A stretch of DNA of 47,064 nucleotides from Syntrophaceae bacterium UBA5761 (GCA_002418885.1 DIEZ01000066.1:1-47064); one strand, 5' to 3'. Shown: positions 32,806-40,939, counted from the stretch's first letter. The notes: a model not told the origin generated them from the letters alone. Translations and numbers: made by a program.

Positions 32806-33141
32806 ATGAATCGAAAGAACACAGCGGCAATCGTAGCAATCCTGATGCTCATTTGCATCGGGTGCGCTCTCAATTCAACGGCACTCAAGCCCCAACAGGA
32901 AATGCTCACGAGGTTCGAGGCGTTCTATCTGAGTCAGAGCAATGACTACATGGTCCAGGTGGCCAAGCCGAATCTCACGGAAGCCCAGAAGGATGTACTG
33001 AGACAGAAGAGGGAAATTCTCGTCGAGGCGCAGCCCCTCATTATTGTCTATGGGGAAATCGTCATGCAGGGAGGCACTCCATCGGTAGCTCAGGAGCAAG
33101 CCATTATCGCATTACTTAATCGAATAGGAGGTGGATTCTAA
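32806..33141 (+). CDS. Putative lipoprotein of the lysis region
   Basis: 111 residues with strong site taggaggaagtcATG. MNRKN, a hydrophobic core (TAAIVAILMLICIGC) and a cysteine after IG resemble a lipoprotein signal, though Cys at -3 is unusual for a lipobox. The mature part is helical (QKDVLRQKREILVEAQPLII). It could be an outer-membrane lysis or exclusion protein. Overlaps the next gene as TAATG. Confidence 0.5.
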   Translation: MNRKNTAAIVAILMLICIGCALNSTALKPQQEMLTRFEAFYLSQSNDYMVQVAKPNLTEAQKDVLRQKREILVEAQPLIIVYGEIVMQGGTPSVAQEQAIIALLNRIGGGF

Positions 33142-33320
33142 TGAACCCCGAAACCGCTGCAATTCTGGTCGAAGTGGCAAAGGCTTTCGTCATTGTCGGT
33201 TTTACACAACTCCGAATGGCGGGAATGAAAGACGATGAAATCCTGAAATATGCGGCAGACGTTCACGCTCTCTTCATGAGTCTGCCGCCTGCAACGAATC
33301 TTCCAGAAGTGCCGAAGTGA
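33141..33320 (+). CDS. 59-residue hypothetical protein
   Basis: ATG 33141 shares its A with the previous TAA; GGAGGTGG lies upstream. Begins MNPETAAILVEVAKAFVIVG; the first helix is moderately hydrophobic and the second amphipathic (DDEILKYAADVHALFMSL). No family recognised. Confidence 0.5.
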   Translation: MNPETAAILVEVAKAFVIVGFTQLRMAGMKDDEILKYAADVHALFMSLPPATNLPEVPK

Positions 33321-33341
33321 AAAATACGGGGAGGTGATGCC

Positions 33342-33698
33342 GTGAAGTATATTGTCTATCTCTTGATCTGGATGAATTGCTCGTGCCCGTCAAACAGCGG
33401 CATCTATACTCCGGTCACGGAAACAATATATGAGATGCCGCATTATAGTAAAGCTTCATGCGCTGCCCAGATAAAATACATGGACTCGCTCGACTTACTT
33501 CTTGACCAGATGGCGAAGGAGCAGAATATCTATGGACTCGTCCAGTCTGGCACAGTTCCCGATAGAATATACAAAATCACCCTGAGAGACGGGAAAGTCA
33601 TCGATAGCACTCCGGTCGATATCGAGCCTGTCATCGAGCGAAGCAAGAAGTGGGTCGAAGAAGAAAAAGAAACCATCAAAGGCTTCAAGGTGAAGTGA
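33342..33698 (+). CDS. Hypothetical protein of the lysis region
   Basis: 118 residues from GTG 33342 (ggggaggtgatgccGTG). A short hydrophobic N-terminus with cysteines (YIVYLLIWMNCSCPS) may be a weak signal or anchor. The rest is soluble, with a helical middle (CAAQIKYMDSLDLLLDQM) and a charged C-terminal helix (VIERSKKWVEEEKETIKGF). Not recognised. Confidence 0.5.
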   Translation: MKYIVYLLIWMNCSCPSNSGIYTPVTETIYEMPHYSKASCAAQIKYMDSLDLLLDQMAKEQNIYGLVQSGTVPDRIYKITLRDGKVIDSTPVDIEPVIERSKKWVEEEKETIKGFKVK

Positions 33699-33772
33699 TG
33701 AAGAAACTTACCGACCAAATCAAACGTCTCTGGCTCCTCGTGAGGGGCAAGTGGAAGTGGGGGTGGCGTTAA
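33698..33772 (+). CDS. 24-residue cationic Trp-rich peptide
   Basis: ATG 33698 in a TGATG junction; its TAA overlaps the next ATG (TAATG). The peptide MKKLTDQIKRLWLLV ends with RGKWKWGWR, basic and tryptophan-rich like membrane-active peptides. Coupling on both sides supports translation, but it may act only as a coupling leader. Confidence 0.4.
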   Translation: MKKLTDQIKRLWLLVRGKWKWGWR

Positions 33773-34194
33773 TGCCGTACCTGTCGGGAAACATGAAGGC
33801 TGAGGAAGTAGGACCGGAGGACTGGGCCTTGCTGGAAGACATCCACTACCAGAGGCCCAACGGCGACATCGTCACGACCCCGAAAGGATCTCGCTCCGAT
33901 GGATGCTCCGTGCCCTCGGCATTGCCTCTTGCCTATGCTCTGCTTAAAAAGTACGGACGTAAGGCGGGCTTCGGGCATGACAGGGGGTATAGGACGGGAA
34001 AACTCATTATCAATGGCGTGGAGGTCGAGGCATCGAAGAGGCTCATCGACGAAATTTTCTATGAGTCCCTACACGACGATCCGTGGGTTCCCAAAAGCGC
34101 GGTAGAGGTCATGTATAGAGCGGTAGTCGTGTTCGGCTACTCAAGTTATCAAGGAAAGAAAGAATCGCCGGATGGCACAGGAGCAATGACATGA
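33772..34194 (+). CDS. DUF1353-family protein
   Basis: 140 residues; ATG 33772 is fixed by the TAATG junction. Residues about 30-95 match the DUF1353 pattern as I know it: DIVTTPKGSRSDGCSVP, then KYGRKAGFGHDRGY with a conserved histidine-aspartate, and ASKRLIDEIFYESL. DUF1353 genes are common in phage lysis regions; the biochemical role is not established. A zinc-dependent hydrolase-like site is possible. Confidence 0.7.
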   Translation: MPYLSGNMKAEEVGPEDWALLEDIHYQRPNGDIVTTPKGSRSDGCSVPSALPLAYALLKKYGRKAGFGHDRGYRTGKLIINGVEVEASKRLIDEIFYESLHDDPWVPKSAVEVMYRAVVVFGYSSYQGKKESPDGTGAMT

Positions 34195-34427
34195 TTAAAT
34201 TCGATTTCAACGAAGGAATGGCAATGATTGTACTTGGAGGAATCGCCTGCGGTGCTATGTATTTTCTGGGAGATGCCGGAAAGGACATCGTCCTGACGGT
34301 CGCCGCTGGAGTCGTCGGCTATATCAGCCGGGGTGCCAAAGAAGCGGATGAGAAACCCGAAGAAAAGCGACTTGTGATCGGGACGAAAGAAAACCCGATC
34401 ATCCTCAAGGACGAAGTGAAGGAGTAG
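34191..34427 (+). CDS. Small two-helix membrane protein (holin candidate)
   Basis: 78 residues, ATG in an ATGA overlap. Two hydrophobic segments, AMIVLGGIACGAMYFLG and IVLTVAAGVVGYISR, are separated by a short polar turn. A charged C-terminus follows (EADEKPEEKRLVIG), a class II holin-like layout. The protein at 34859 is a second holin candidate. Confidence 0.5.
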   Translation: MIKFDFNEGMAMIVLGGIACGAMYFLGDAGKDIVLTVAAGVVGYISRGAKEADEKPEEKRLVIGTKENPIILKDEVKE

Positions 34428-34431
34428 AGCA

Positions 34432-34854
34432 GTGGCAACCAACCTTACCGAGATCTCCAGGCGTGTAGCCCCTGACGTCATGGGATGCCCTAACGTCTTG
34501 GTCGACGAGGCCGTCCTTCGGACCCTCGTCAAGTTCTGCGAGGAAACGCAGATCCTTGAGAAAGCCTTCGAGCACGACGTGCTGGCAACGGATGTCGTAG
34601 CCGCAGACAACGATTCGGTGAGCGTGAATCTCGCCACTTACCTTACGGATGGTCGGCCGATCCTGCTCACGGAGTTCAGGATTGACGGGGTAGCTTGGGA
34701 CGCACAGGAGATCAAACTGCTGAACGACCAGGACGACCTTGACGAAATCGCCATATCGGGAACCAAGTTTTTCACCTGGCCGGATACAACACACATTAAG
34801 TTCTATGGCATCGAGGCCAAGGTGCAGGAGGCAATCGCTAAACTGAAGGGGTAG
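34432..34854 (+). CDS. Head-tail adaptor-like protein
   Basis: 140 residues from GTG 34432 with AAGGAG upstream. The N-terminal part ISRRVAPDVMGCPNVLVDEA and RTLVKFCEETQILEKAFEH resembles the start of podoviral adaptor proteins (CP.P.....LR.A...FC). The C-terminal half is beta-rich. It lies within the lysis region, apart from the other head-tail genes. Moderately sure of family, unsure of role. Confidence 0.4.
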   Translation: MATNLTEISRRVAPDVMGCPNVLVDEAVLRTLVKFCEETQILEKAFEHDVLATDVVAADNDSVSVNLATYLTDGRPILLTEFRIDGVAWDAQEIKLLNDQDDLDEIAISGTKFFTWPDTTHIKFYGIEAKVQEAIAKLKG

Positions 34855-34858
34855 GGAC

Positions 34859-35128
34859 ATGGCGACGAAATTTCTCCATCAATACGTTTTGGCATACACC
34901 GTTGTCGTTGCTTACTTCTCGGTGACAATCGCCCTGCTCTATCTGAGTTTCAGCCCGACGCCCATGCAGGACTCGACGGGTAGCGTGTTCATGCTTCTCG
35001 GCGGCCTGTCGTCGGCCCTCGGCATGGTGATGATGTACTTCTTCGGGAGCACACGCGGAAGCGCGGACAAGACGGAGGCGCTCGTCAATGCAGCCAAAGG
35101 GGGAACCGATGGCAAGCCTACTACTTAA
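34859..35128 (+). CDS. Holin
   Basis: 89 residues. Two membrane helices, YVLAYTVVVAYFSVTIALLY and MLLGGLSSALGMVMMYFFG, end in GSTRGSADKTEALVNAAKG, a motif style seen in many phage holins of this size. It overlaps the spanin gene by 20 bases. It would open the inner membrane to release the endolysin. Confidence 0.65.
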   Translation: MATKFLHQYVLAYTVVVAYFSVTIALLYLSFSPTPMQDSTGSVFMLLGGLSSALGMVMMYFFGSTRGSADKTEALVNAAKGGTDGKPTT

Positions 35129-35570
35129 CTGGCGGCTCTGGGCGGCGGTTGGACTCGCCGCATTGCTCTTCTTCATGTGGAGCACTATCCAGGCGAAGAA
35201 GATCACAATCGCCACGCTTGAGGGCGAGAAGGCCGTCCTGGTGCAGACCAACGCAGACCTCGGGGCGCAGCTCGCCAACCTGCAAAACATGTTCGCAACG
35301 CTCAAGTCCAACCTCGACGCGGCCAAGAAATCCATCAAGGACATGCAGGCGATCAAGGACGAGGCCAACGTCTTGAGGCGGAGAATCATCGAACTGCAGA
35401 ACCAACCCGGAGCATGTGAAGAGATAAAGGTGGAATATGAAAAAGTTGCTTCTGATATTACTGCTATGTTCAACCATCGGGTGCAGCGGAAAATTAGCGT
35501 TCCAGGCTCCGGTCGTGATCGAACAGCCCCCGAAGTACTGCCCGGCCCCACTCCGGCCAACCCTGGTTGA
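35109..35570 (+). CDS. Inner-membrane spanin (Rz-like)
   Basis: 153 residues from ATG 35109 (agggggaaccgATG). One membrane helix near the N-terminus (LWAAVGLAALLFFMW) is followed by a long coiled coil (ATLEGEKAVLVQTNADLGAQ, TLKSNLDAAKKSIKDMQAI) and a proline-rich end. This is the Rz architecture. A lipoprotein gene is embedded in another frame at 35437, exactly as in Rz/Rz1 pairs. It would span the periplasm and fuse the two membranes at lysis. Confidence 0.75.
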   Translation: MASLLLNWRLWAAVGLAALLFFMWSTIQAKKITIATLEGEKAVLVQTNADLGAQLANLQNMFATLKSNLDAAKKSIKDMQAIKDEANVLRRRIIELQNQPGACEEIKVEYEKVASDITAMFNHRVQRKISVPGSGRDRTAPEVLPGPTPANPG

Positions 35571-35667
35571 TCCAAGGTCGATGCCGGTGTTGCTCGATGA
35601 CTACCTGACCGTTGTCGAGTACGCTTTGGAACTGGAAGAAACCGTGAAGTGTTACGAAGGAGAATAG
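35437..35667 (+). CDS. Outer-membrane spanin lipoprotein (Rz1-like)
   Basis: 76 residues; ATG 35437 lies inside the inner-membrane spanin gene in another frame and extends 97 bases beyond it. MKKLLLILLLCSTIGCSGK is a lipoprotein signal with the acylated cysteine after IG. The mature part is proline-rich (APVVIEQPPKYCPAPLRP), as in Rz1, with a short helical end. Ribosome site aaaggtgg. Confidence 0.75.
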   Translation: MKKLLLILLLCSTIGCSGKLAFQAPVVIEQPPKYCPAPLRPTLVDPRSMPVLLDDYLTVVEYALELEETVKCYEGE

Positions 35668-35669
35668 CC

Positions 35670-35819
35670 ATGCCAAAGCCAAAACCAGGAGAAAAGCGCA
35701 GTTCCTTCATCCAGAGGGCCGTCCAGACCATCAAGGGCGAAGATCCCGGAAAGAGCCTCAAGCAGGCCCTCGGTAAAGCCTACGGTCTTTTCGAGCAGGG
35801 GCAGAAAGGAAAGAAGTGA
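35670..35819 (+). CDS. 49-residue basic protein
   Basis: ATG 35670 with AAGGAG about nine bases upstream; the TGA overlaps the next start (TGATG). MPKPKPGEKRSSFIQRAVQ and GKSLKQALGKAYGLFEQG show a basic amphipathic protein. Position before the portal suggests a minor head or packaging factor. Not recognised. Confidence 0.5.
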   Translation: MPKPKPGEKRSSFIQRAVQTIKGEDPGKSLKQALGKAYGLFEQGQKGKK

Positions 35820-36034
35820 TGGATTTCTATTCGACACAAGACATTACGGATGCCTGGCATAAGTACCGCACAAAGCAAGTCCTGGCGATCCTGGAAGGCG
35901 GCAAGTGGCGCTTTGAAGCCCTGACCGGGCAGAAGTTCACGACGGTCCCCGGAACCAAGGCCGAGAAGCGGTGGATAAGAGACACCTGCACATTCCCTGA
36001 ATTTCTGGAAAAGGTGGACCTGTGGAAGAAGTGA
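35819..36034 (+). CDS. Small protein before portal
   Basis: 71 residues from ATG 35819 (TGATG). Mixed helix and strand (DITDAWHKYRTKQVLAIL, KWRFEALTGQKFTTV, EKRWIRDTCTFPEFL). It overlaps the portal start by 13 bases. No family recognised. Confidence 0.5.
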   Translation: MDFYSTQDITDAWHKYRTKQVLAILEGGKWRFEALTGQKFTTVPGTKAEKRWIRDTCTFPEFLEKVDLWKK

Positions 36035-37935
36035 TCTTTCAGGAAACCGATTTGCGGCAGCAGGCGGCGGAGCCTCTGAAACCGAAACAGGCGCCCGAGA
36101 ACGGGAAGTACAGGAAGCTCGTGGAGCACTGCCTCAAGCTCTACAACGACTTCAAGGATTCCCCATATCGGAAGGCCATGATCGAAAAGATCATCGCCTC
36201 CCGGGAAGCCTACGCGCAGAAGGAGAAGCCAACAAGCTTCCCATGGCCGGGGGCATCGAACATCGTCCTGCCACTCCTCACGATCACGATTGACAACCTT
36301 GAGCCGCGCCTTGTTGCAGGGATCACGGGCCGGGAGCCCATCGTCAATCTGACCATGCAGGGCCGCTCGGACAAGGACGAATTCGTCCAGGTCATCTCCG
36401 ACTGGTACAACCGGGAGCTGACGCATTTCATCAAGATCAACGACTTCGTAAGACGCTTCTGCCATCGGCTGCTCTTGGAAGGGACCGTCTTCCCGCTTCC
36501 CGCCTACGGGGTGCAGAGGGAGACGCAGAGAGACTTTGCCTATGACCCGCAGACGGGACAGCCCGCACTCAGAGAGGATGGCTTGCCGGCCGTTCAGGAC
36601 GAGGTGATCGACGTGGGCGAGGGCGGCTCCCTGGACCTCGTGGACTTCACCGATCTTTACTACCCGGACAACGTCGGGACGGTGCAGGCGTGGGAAGAGT
36701 GCGATAAGATCCGCATGATCCACCCTACCTACGCGGAGCTATTCCGATGGGGGCAGGACCAGGCGGCCGGCTGGATGAACATAGGCCCATGGCTCTGCGG
36801 TCACAAGCAATCCTCGAAGCAGGCCCAGGACGAAGCGGACCCGGTCCAGATTCAGCGCGAGGTGGACGAAATCGAAGTCACGGGCAAAGAGACGGTCCCC
36901 TGCATCGAGTGCCATGTGTCCTATCCGATCTACCAGGACCAGGAGAAGGACGACGAAACCGAGCAAACCAACTGGACTGAGGAAAAGATCATCGTCACGA
37001 TCTCCTTGCAGACCGGGACCATCATCCGTTTCAAGCTCAACAGGGAAATCAAGTTCAAGAACGACTCGGCCATCAAGAGGGTGCGCCTGTTTGCGGACGA
37101 CACCCGGAGCTGCGGGGAGCCCGTTTACACGAAGCTCAAGGGCATCCTCGAAGGCGGATCGAACATCTTCAATATGCTGGTCAACATCTCCTTCATCGTA
37201 ATGATGCCGTTCTTTTTCTACGAGGACCGTTCCGGGGTGGGCGGGCAGAAGCAGATATTTCCCGGGGCCGGGATCAAGGTCGATTCGGTGCAGGGAATCC
37301 TGTTCCCCAACTTCAACATCAACCCGGCGCAGTTCACGGCCTTTTTCCAGGTATTCATGCAGCTCTGGGAGAAGGTGGGGCATATCAGCGATGTGCAGAT
37401 GGGGAGGATCAAGGACAATCAGAACACGGCGACCGAGGCCATGCTTGCGGTGCAGGAAGGAAACATTCAGTACAACTACCAGAGCACGACCCTGAAGGAT
37501 GAGTTTATCACGGTCCTGCAGGCCCTTTACGACCTCTATTATCAGTACATGCCGCTGAACAAGACCTTCAAAACCGCAAAGGGGGATGTCCCGATCCCCC
37601 GGCAGTTCATGAAGCAGGGCGTCAATTTCACCCTCGGGGCCTCTACGGAGAGCGCCAACAAGCTCATCGAGCGCAAAGAGAACGAGGATCTGCTAGGGAT
37701 GTTCGGGGCCGATCCGCTGATGAACCCCGTCAAGGTGCGCGAGGACGTCCTGAAGTCCTACGGGCGCACGGATACCGATGCGTACATCAATCCGCAGGTA
37801 AAGCAGCTCGTGGACTTGTTCCTGGCCGACCCGAACATTATGGCGGTTGTCCAGAAGTACGAGGTGACGAAACAGGAAGTGGCGGCGGCCACGGGAGCAG
37901 GAGAGGGAAATGGGGCAGGAAATCCTATTCAGTGA
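36022..37935 (+). CDS. Portal protein
   Basis: 637 residues from GTG 36022 (aaggtggacctGTG). The N-terminal region carries KEKPTSFPWPGASNIVLPL and DNLEPRLVAGITGREPIVN, typical of podoviral portals of the P22-type size class. A wing region with FHRLLLEG-type helices follows, then KGILEGGSNIFNMLVNISF, and a C-terminal helical barrel with acidic ends. Twelve copies should form the DNA channel at the head vertex used by terminase. The stop overlaps the next gene by 26 bases. Confidence 0.85.
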   Translation: MEEVIFQETDLRQQAAEPLKPKQAPENGKYRKLVEHCLKLYNDFKDSPYRKAMIEKIIASREAYAQKEKPTSFPWPGASNIVLPLLTITIDNLEPRLVAGITGREPIVNLTMQGRSDKDEFVQVISDWYNRELTHFIKINDFVRRFCHRLLLEGTVFPLPAYGVQRETQRDFAYDPQTGQPALREDGLPAVQDEVIDVGEGGSLDLVDFTDLYYPDNVGTVQAWEECDKIRMIHPTYAELFRWGQDQAAGWMNIGPWLCGHKQSSKQAQDEADPVQIQREVDEIEVTGKETVPCIECHVSYPIYQDQEKDDETEQTNWTEEKIIVTISLQTGTIIRFKLNREIKFKNDSAIKRVRLFADDTRSCGEPVYTKLKGILEGGSNIFNMLVNISFIVMMPFFFYEDRSGVGGQKQIFPGAGIKVDSVQGILFPNFNINPAQFTAFFQVFMQLWEKVGHISDVQMGRIKDNQNTATEAMLAVQEGNIQYNYQSTTLKDEFITVLQALYDLYYQYMPLNKTFKTAKGDVPIPRQFMKQGVNFTLGASTESANKLIERKENEDLLGMFGADPLMNPVKVREDVLKSYGRTDTDAYINPQVKQLVDLFLADPNIMAVVQKYEVTKQEVAAATGAGEGNGAGNPIQ

Positions 37936-38182
37936 GGACTGGCAGGAATACCGAGAGCTTGAGATCGCCCTCGGCGCGAAGATCATCCACGAGATGTGGA
38001 AGAACAACGCCGACCCGGGTTACATCAGGGGAGCCATGGAGATGCTGCGTTGCATCGTGAGAATCCCCGAAGGGCTTGCAAAGACAGAAGAGGCCAAGGC
38101 AGCAGCCCAGACCCTCATCCAGGCGGCCATGCACAAGGTTGACATGAGCCTTCTGAGGAAGACGCTGAGCGAGAATGGATAA
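37910..38182 (+). CDS. Hypothetical helical protein after portal
   Basis: 90 residues, ATG 37910 with ggagaggg upstream, overlapping the portal end. All helical (SEDWQEYRELEIALGAKII, LAKTEEAKAAAQTLIQAAMH). May be a minor head protein or chaperone. Not recognised. Confidence 0.5.
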   Translation: MGQEILFSEDWQEYRELEIALGAKIIHEMWKNNADPGYIRGAMEMLRCIVRIPEGLAKTEEAKAAAQTLIQAAMHKVDMSLLRKTLSENG

Positions 38183-38297
38183 GCTGATCACCATCATCCG
38201 GGAATTGATTGAAAAACGCTTCTATGGAGAGTTGCTTATCAAGATGGAAGCGGGTAAGATCGTGATCGTGAAGAAGACGGAGAGTATAAAGGTCTGA
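38175..38297 (+). CDS. YezD/DUF2292-like small protein
   Basis: 40 residues from ATG 38175, overlapping the previous gene by eight bases. MDKLITIIRELIEKRFYGEL and IKMEAGKIVIVKKTESIKV match the DUF2292 pattern of a helix followed by two strands (FYG.L.IK...GKIV.I...ESIK). The family is widespread but of uncertain function, with links to sulfur metabolism and DNA binding in bacteria. Finding it in a head module is unexpected. Confidence 0.55.
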   Translation: MDKLITIIRELIEKRFYGELLIKMEAGKIVIVKKTESIKV

Positions 38298-38321
38298 ACT
38301 ATCCGAAGAACGGAGGAAAGC

Positions 38322-38615
38322 ATGAAGATCATTAAAAAGGCAAAAGAGTGGTTGATCGTCAAGTGTGGAGGGGTCTTGCAGGCTGAGCACGATGCAATGA
38401 AGAAATACGCAGCCCTGCTTGAAATGAAATCGGGGGATGAAGTAGTGAAGTATGAAGGGGGGATAGTCGTGGGGGGAGATGACTTCAAAAACGCAAAACT
38501 GATCGTATTCGGCTCCGATGTGATTTGCAGAGATCAGACTTTCAAGGATTGCACGGCTATTGTTCATCCATACGCAAAGCATGTAGCATTTCTCAATAAT
38601 TTATTTATTAAATAA
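38322..38615 (+). CDS. Hypothetical beta-rich protein
   Basis: 97 residues, ribosome site acggaggaaagcATG. Basic N-terminal helix (KIIKKAKEWLIVK) then a strand-rich region (EVVKYEGGIVVGGDDF, KLIVFGSDVICRDQTF). Followed by a strong terminator. More AT-rich than the neighbouring structural genes. Not recognised. Confidence 0.55.
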   Translation: MKIIKKAKEWLIVKCGGVLQAEHDAMKKYAALLEMKSGDEVVKYEGGIVVGGDDFKNAKLIVFGSDVICRDQTFKDCTAIVHPYAKHVAFLNNLFIK

Positions 38616-38646
38616 CTGACCTGACATAACGCTATCGGAACAACCG

Positions 38647-38684
38647 GGGCGGTCTTCACTCGAAAGAGTGGGCCGCCCTTTTTT
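38647..38684 (+). terminator. Rho-independent terminator before the scaffold gene
   Basis: GGGCGG (38647-38652) pairs with CCGCCC (38673-38678), and inner CACTC pairs with GAGTG around a GAAA loop; six T residues follow (38679-38684). A textbook intrinsic terminator on the plus strand, separating portal-region genes from the capsid block. Confidence 0.9.
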
Positions 38685-38744
38685 ATTGCCTCCTTGACGG
38701 AACCGGCTCCGTAAAGCCGAGAAAAACATAAGGAGATCGGCACA

Positions 38745-39626
38745 ATGCCAGACGACGAGAAGGACCAGACCACGGGTGAAGACACCCAGGACGACAAGGG
38801 AAGCGAGGAATTCGACGCCGATGCCCACGACCTTTTGCTCGATGACGGCGAAAAGGGCGAGGAAGGCGAAGAAACCTCAGACGACGAAAACGCGGACAAG
38901 GACGGTGAAAAGGGGAAGGACGAGCCCGACGAACTGACGAAGGTAAAGACCGAGTTGGAGAAGCAGGCCGCCCACATCAAGAACTTGAACAAGGCCCTGC
39001 ATGAGGCCCGGCAGGAGCGCAAGGGAAAAGGAAAGGAGGCCGACAAGGAAGGGGAGGCCCCCCTCACCAAAGAGCAGCTCCGGGCCATCATGAAGGAGCA
39101 CAAGGACGACCCAGACGTACTCCTGAACGTGATCGAGTACGCGGCCCAGCAGGCGGCAAAAGGTGCGGAGAAGAAGGCGGTCGACGCCGTTGAGCTCTCC
39201 ACGAAGAAAAAGGAACTCGATGACTATTTGTCAAAGAACTACCCCGACCTCGCGGAAGCCGAATCCGAGGGACGGGTATTGATCGACAAGATCAAAGACC
39301 AGCTAACGGTCGGGGATCATCCCTACGGGGACTTTCTCGCGGTCGCAGTAAGGACACAGCTCATGCTGCCCTCTATCCTTCAGGCAGCGGTCGAACAGGG
39401 CAAGAAAGAGGCCCAGGGAAAGAACGCCGACGACAAGCGCAAAGACGCCATCCGGGGTAACGCCCTTCCGAAAGGCAAGGGGACCGGAGGCGCCGGGAGT
39501 GGCAAAGCAACCCTCTCCGCTGAATCGGCAGATGTGGCCGGAAGACTCGGCCTCTCCCCGAAAGGGAAGTCAATTTACGCCCAGATGCTGAAGGGCTCCA
39601 AAAAACCCATGAGTGTGGAGGACTAA
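38745..39626 (+). CDS. Capsid scaffolding protein
   Basis: 293 residues, aaggag site upstream. The first 60 residues are very acidic (TTGEDTQDDKGSEEFDADAH), then a coiled coil (LTKVKTELEKQAAHIKNLNK) and basic helical stretches, with a Gly/Lys-rich C-terminal part (LPKGKGTGGAGSGK). Acidic, helical proteins directly upstream of capsid genes are typical scaffolds, with a basic C-terminal element contacting the coat. No protease motif is visible. Confidence 0.8.
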   Translation: MPDDEKDQTTGEDTQDDKGSEEFDADAHDLLLDDGEKGEEGEETSDDENADKDGEKGKDEPDELTKVKTELEKQAAHIKNLNKALHEARQERKGKGKEADKEGEAPLTKEQLRAIMKEHKDDPDVLLNVIEYAAQQAAKGAEKKAVDAVELSTKKKELDDYLSKNYPDLAEAESEGRVLIDKIKDQLTVGDHPYGDFLAVAVRTQLMLPSILQAAVEQGKKEAQGKNADDKRKDAIRGNALPKGKGTGGAGSGKATLSAESADVAGRLGLSPKGKSIYAQMLKGSKKPMSVED

Positions 39627-39630
39627 GACA

Positions 39631-40293
39631 ATGGCACGACCGAAAGCAAATACGCAGGTTGCACCTGCAGAAGAGACGAAACAAGACCGGGAGCCCTTTG
39701 TGGCCGATCTGACCAATCTGACTCCCGAGGAACTGGCAATCGCCAAGCGGGTCGCAAAGGAGGACGACTCCTGGCAGACGATCACCGAGGGGGACATGAA
39801 CGACTTCTCCCTCCAGGAGGATCCGTACCCTCTCCCTCCGCCGGCAAAGAAAGCCGAGGACGAAAAACGATTTGAGTTCCGTTGGATCGAAAGGAAGGCA
39901 TCCCGCATCGACGAAATGACCGGCGATCAGCAGCCGAAGCATAAGCGATGGTGGATTTGCAACCGAACGAGTACCCCGTTTCTCGCCAAGTATGTCGATC
40001 CCATACATGGCGGCGTCGCCCGTTACGACCAGCTTCTCGTCTTCCGGCCCTGGAGCCTGCACATGCTGGATCGGCGTATCAAAGACGGTATTGCCGATTC
40101 CCTTGAGCAGCGCGGGGTTAGTGAAAAGGCGAAGGAGCAGGGGTTCGAGGGCGGGTCCCGCTTCTCCGAATCTTCGGGGAAGTTGAACGCGGAAATCAGA
40201 GGAACCGGCGTCACCGTCTCCGAGGGGGAAGACTTCCTCGAAGGCCGGGGCCAGGTTCTTACGGATGATTTGATTGACGAAACACCAGACTAA
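39631..40293 (+). CDS. Hypothetical head-module protein
   Basis: 220 residues from ATG 39631 (MARPKANTQVAPAEE). Acidic N-terminus, then KRFEFRWIERKASRIDEM and KRWWICNRTSTPFLAKYVD, a compact alpha/beta core, and an acidic C-terminus. It lies between scaffold and decoration genes, so it is probably a minor head protein. Not recognised. Confidence 0.55.
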   Translation: MARPKANTQVAPAEETKQDREPFVADLTNLTPEELAIAKRVAKEDDSWQTITEGDMNDFSLQEDPYPLPPPAKKAEDEKRFEFRWIERKASRIDEMTGDQQPKHKRWWICNRTSTPFLAKYVDPIHGGVARYDQLLVFRPWSLHMLDRRIKDGIADSLEQRGVSEKAKEQGFEGGSRFSESSGKLNAEIRGTGVTVSEGEDFLEGRGQVLTDDLIDETPD

Positions 40294-40308
40294 ACAAGGA
40301 GTTTAACT

Positions 40309-40920
40309 ATGGCACAGGCTAGTGCTCCCTTTGGGTTTAAACCCTGGGAAAGGGTGATCCACGCAGGGATGTATGTCGTTCCCACTGCCCCGACGCTGAA
40401 TATCATGCTTCAGGACATGGTGGCGGCAGACCCGGCGGCGATTGCCACGACGAAGGGAAATGGTCTTGCGGCGGTCGCGATTGCCGACAGCGCGATCATT
40501 TCCACAACCGTAGGCGCGATCCTTCTGGGATCGGTTCTCGCCTGCTTTGACGAAGACATGGACCCGATCCTCTACATCCCCGCGGGGCGGGTTGGTGACG
40601 GGACGGTCGCAGGTTATGTGCTCGTGGCCGACTCTCCCGATCAACTCTTCCTCGCACAGGAAGACAGCGTGACGGACGACATCGCACTTGCGGATGTTGG
40701 CCTCAACTTCGAGATCTACTCTCCGGGAGTTTCTCTCGGGAATACCTCGACGGGCATCTCGAAGCAGATGATCGATTCCAATTCTCACGCGACCACCATC
40801 ACCGTTTCGGTGAAGGTTCTTTCGGCCCACCCGGACGACAACCCGGTCAATGACCATTATTCCAGGTGGATTTGCAAAATCAACGCTCACTTCCTCGGCT
40901 CCAATGCGGCCGCAGTTTAA
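40309..40920 (+). CDS. Capsid decoration / head-stabilising protein
   Basis: 203 residues, aaggag site. ASAPFGFKPWERVIHAGMYVV at the start and the beta-rich body (VLVADSPDQLFLAQEDSV, IYSPGVSLGNTSTGIS) resemble proteins found directly before the major capsid gene in many podoviruses and taken as decoration or cementing proteins. Call is by resemblance and position. Confidence 0.6.
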   Translation: MAQASAPFGFKPWERVIHAGMYVVPTAPTLNIMLQDMVAADPAAIATTKGNGLAAVAIADSAIISTTVGAILLGSVLACFDEDMDPILYIPAGRVGDGTVAGYVLVADSPDQLFLAQEDSVTDDIALADVGLNFEIYSPGVSLGNTSTGISKQMIDSNSHATTITVSVKVLSAHPDDNPVNDHYSRWICKINAHFLGSNAAAV

Positions 40921-40939
40921 GAAAGGAGGCCAATAAACT

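Noticed and set aside
38692..38720. Promoter with TTGACG after the terminator before the scaffold gene
   Set aside because: No acceptable -10 at 16-18 bases; the motif may be chance.
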